From positions 1 through 6,020 of the forward strand of contig CALDHV010000233.1 of the NCBI GenBank assembly GCA_937902305.1: a stretch of DNA of 6,020 nt. The letters are read 5' to 3'. Positions within the stretch are counted from its first letter, which is position 1; each line of letters opens with the position of its first letter. Shown here in pieces: positions 5,193-6,020 of this stretch. The position numbers and the translations under genes were made by a program. Source of the stretch: an uncultured Clostridia bacterium (GTDB taxonomy: Bacteria > Bacillota > Clostridia > Oscillospirales > Acutalibacteraceae). A model generated the notes under the pieces. The model did no database searches and was not told the DNA's origin. It was given only the letters and a program-made list of their open reading frames with translations.

Positions 5193-5840
5193 ATGAAAAA
5201 AATCAAAAAAGCTGTCATTCCTGCGGCGGGGCTCGGCACCCGCGTACTCCCGGCATCTAAATCTATGCCGAAAGAAATGCTTCCGATCGTTGATAAGCCA
5301 GCAATACAGTATATCGTCGAGGAGGCTGTTGCCTCCGGTATTGAGGACATACTCATCATCACCAACCGCGGAAAAGGCATCATCGAGGATCACTTTGATC
5401 ACAGCATCGAACTGGAGCAGCGGCTGGAGGCAACCGGCAAAACCGATATGCTTCGGGAGGTTCAGCGTTTATCCTCCCTCGCCAATATTTGCTTCATCCG
5501 GCAAAAGGAAACCAAGGGGCTGGGTCACGCGGTCAGCTGTGCCAAAGCCTTTGTCGGTAATGAGCCGTTTGCTGTGCTGTATGGGGACGATGTCATCATC
5601 GGGCGCGATCCCGTCTGCGCACAGCTCTGCCGGGTGTATGAGGAATACGGCAAATCGGTCGTCGGCGTCAACGAGGTCACGCCGGAGCAGATCATCAAGT
5701 ATTGTTCCCTCGCCGTCACCCCGGTCAAGGATCGGGTATACGAGGTATCGGATATGATCGAAAAGCCCCGCCCGGAACAGATTATGTCTCTCTTTTCCGT
5801 GCTTGGGCGTTGCGTGCTGACGCCGGATGTATTCGATATA
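5193..5840 (+). CDS. galU: UTP-glucose-1-phosphate uridylyltransferase, N-terminal part only
   Basis: Makes UDP-glucose from UTP and glucose 1-phosphate, for glycolipids, wall polymers and exopolysaccharide. About 216 residues are recognisable: the nucleotide-binding motif AAGLGTRVLPASKSMPKEMLPIVDKP (10-35; key residues Gly12, Gly14, Arg16, Lys21), QKETKGLGHAV, the metal-site region LYGDD, the EKP motif, and LGRCVLTPDVFDI. Whole family members have roughly 290-300 residues and should continue with a GGE.QLTDA-type segment. Here the frame stays open to the window end (base 6020), but the residues after about 5840 (NAQLAAADPARQQAEE and onward) are not GalU, and the DNA there encodes another protein on the opposite strand. 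The end given marks the loss of similarity, not a stop codon. The gene is therefore truncated by a rearrangement or an assembly join. It is the third gene of the guaB operon. Confidence 0.9.
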
Positions 5841-5878
5841 AATGCGCAGCTCGCCGCCGCCGATCCGGCGCGTCAGCA
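5815..5878. repeat. Imperfect inverted repeat around the galU junction
   Basis: TGCTGACGCCGGAT (5815-5828) is complementary to 5863-5878 (ATCCGG-CG-CGTCAGCA) over 14 pairs with a 2-base bulge. The arms lie 34 bases apart on either side of the point (about 5840) where galU gives way to opposite-strand sequence. The left arm is inside galU coding sequence and the right arm inside the foreign fragment, so this is a short match between the two joined sequences and not a fold-back of galU. It may mark the mechanism of the join or be chance. Confidence 0.5.
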
Positions 5879-6020
5879 GGCCGAAGAACTGCTCATTCGT
5901 CTGATAGTCCGGCCAGTAACAGGTCCGGCGGAGGTTTACGGCGTGCATGGTGTTCCACGTCCGTTTGAACCATTCATCCTGCCAGGAAAAAATGCAGCTC
6001 CCTGCTCAGCCTGCTTCCAT
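5838..6020 (-). pseudogene. Fragment of an unrelated large protein, opposite strand, with an internal stop
   Basis: Read on the minus strand from 6020: MEAG, a TGA stop (6008-6006), then SCIFSWQDEWFKRTWNTM, a Tyr-Trp-rich stretch TCYWPDYQTNEQFFGLL, and TRRIGGGELRIY, where it meets the galU junction. The aromatic, acidic and coherent composition, and the SWQDEWFKRTWNT block, look like genuine protein and not a shadow frame. From memory it resembles a conserved part of large uncharacterised clostridial proteins, perhaps near a glycosidase-like fold, but I cannot name the family. Both ends are missing. The stop may be a real mutation or a base error near a contig end. ATG 5948 could open the downstream part but lacks a ribosome binding site and falls inside the conserved block. 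Confidence 0.45.

Noticed and set aside
5841..6020. Continuation of GalU, or a fused domain, in the open plus frame
   Set aside because: The frame is open for 60 codons, but the residues are rich in Ala, Pro and Arg without motifs, while the minus strand carries a clearly more protein-like sequence; the open frame is by chance.

Overview
The window looks like chromosomal DNA from an anaerobic Gram-positive Clostridia-type bacterium, probably of the Oscillospiraceae/Ruminococcaceae gut group. The reasons are good AGGAGG-type ribosome binding sites, sigma-A promoters of the TTGACA-17-TATAAT type, BspA-like leucine-rich repeat surface proteins, a RING-like/zinc-ribbon membrane protein and moderately GC-rich coding DNA. 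This placement is inferred from gene content and was not tested by a search. TGA, TAG and TAA all serve as normal stops.

Layout. At 2-535 (+) is the C-terminal five-sixths of endonuclease III (nth), cut by the window edge. It meets an oppositely oriented gene pair at a strong intrinsic terminator (535-588) that fills the gap between the two stop codons. At 578-2453 (-) two tandem paralogous surface proteins (signal peptide, BspA-type leucine-rich repeats, Thr-rich stalk, C-terminal membrane anchor) form one operon read from a good promoter at 2484-2512. The region 2454-2706 is divergent control DNA. It holds back-to-back promoters, an operator-like palindrome inside the plus-strand promoter, a perfect 13-bp inverted repeat, a GC hairpin and a terminator-like hairpin with six T residues, all ahead of the next gene. 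At 2707-4212 (+) is an IMP dehydrogenase of 501 residues. Its catalytic residues fall at exactly the published numbers of the Tritrichomonas foetus enzyme. After 36 bp comes a zinc-binding, three-helix membrane protein (4249-5178), and after 14 bp the start of galU (5193 onward). These three are probably one operon, joining guanine nucleotide synthesis to UDP-glucose supply and an unknown membrane protein.

The right end is abnormal. GalU reads normally to about residue 216 (near 5840). After that the plus frame stays open but no longer encodes GalU, while the minus strand from 6020 to about 5838 encodes a convincing piece of an unrelated protein, interrupted by one TGA. This is either a real rearrangement or a chimeric contig end.

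The most interesting parts are the IMP dehydrogenase leader, which has the layout of a transcription attenuator and matches no riboswitch I recognise, the protist-like IMP dehydrogenase itself, and the broken galU.
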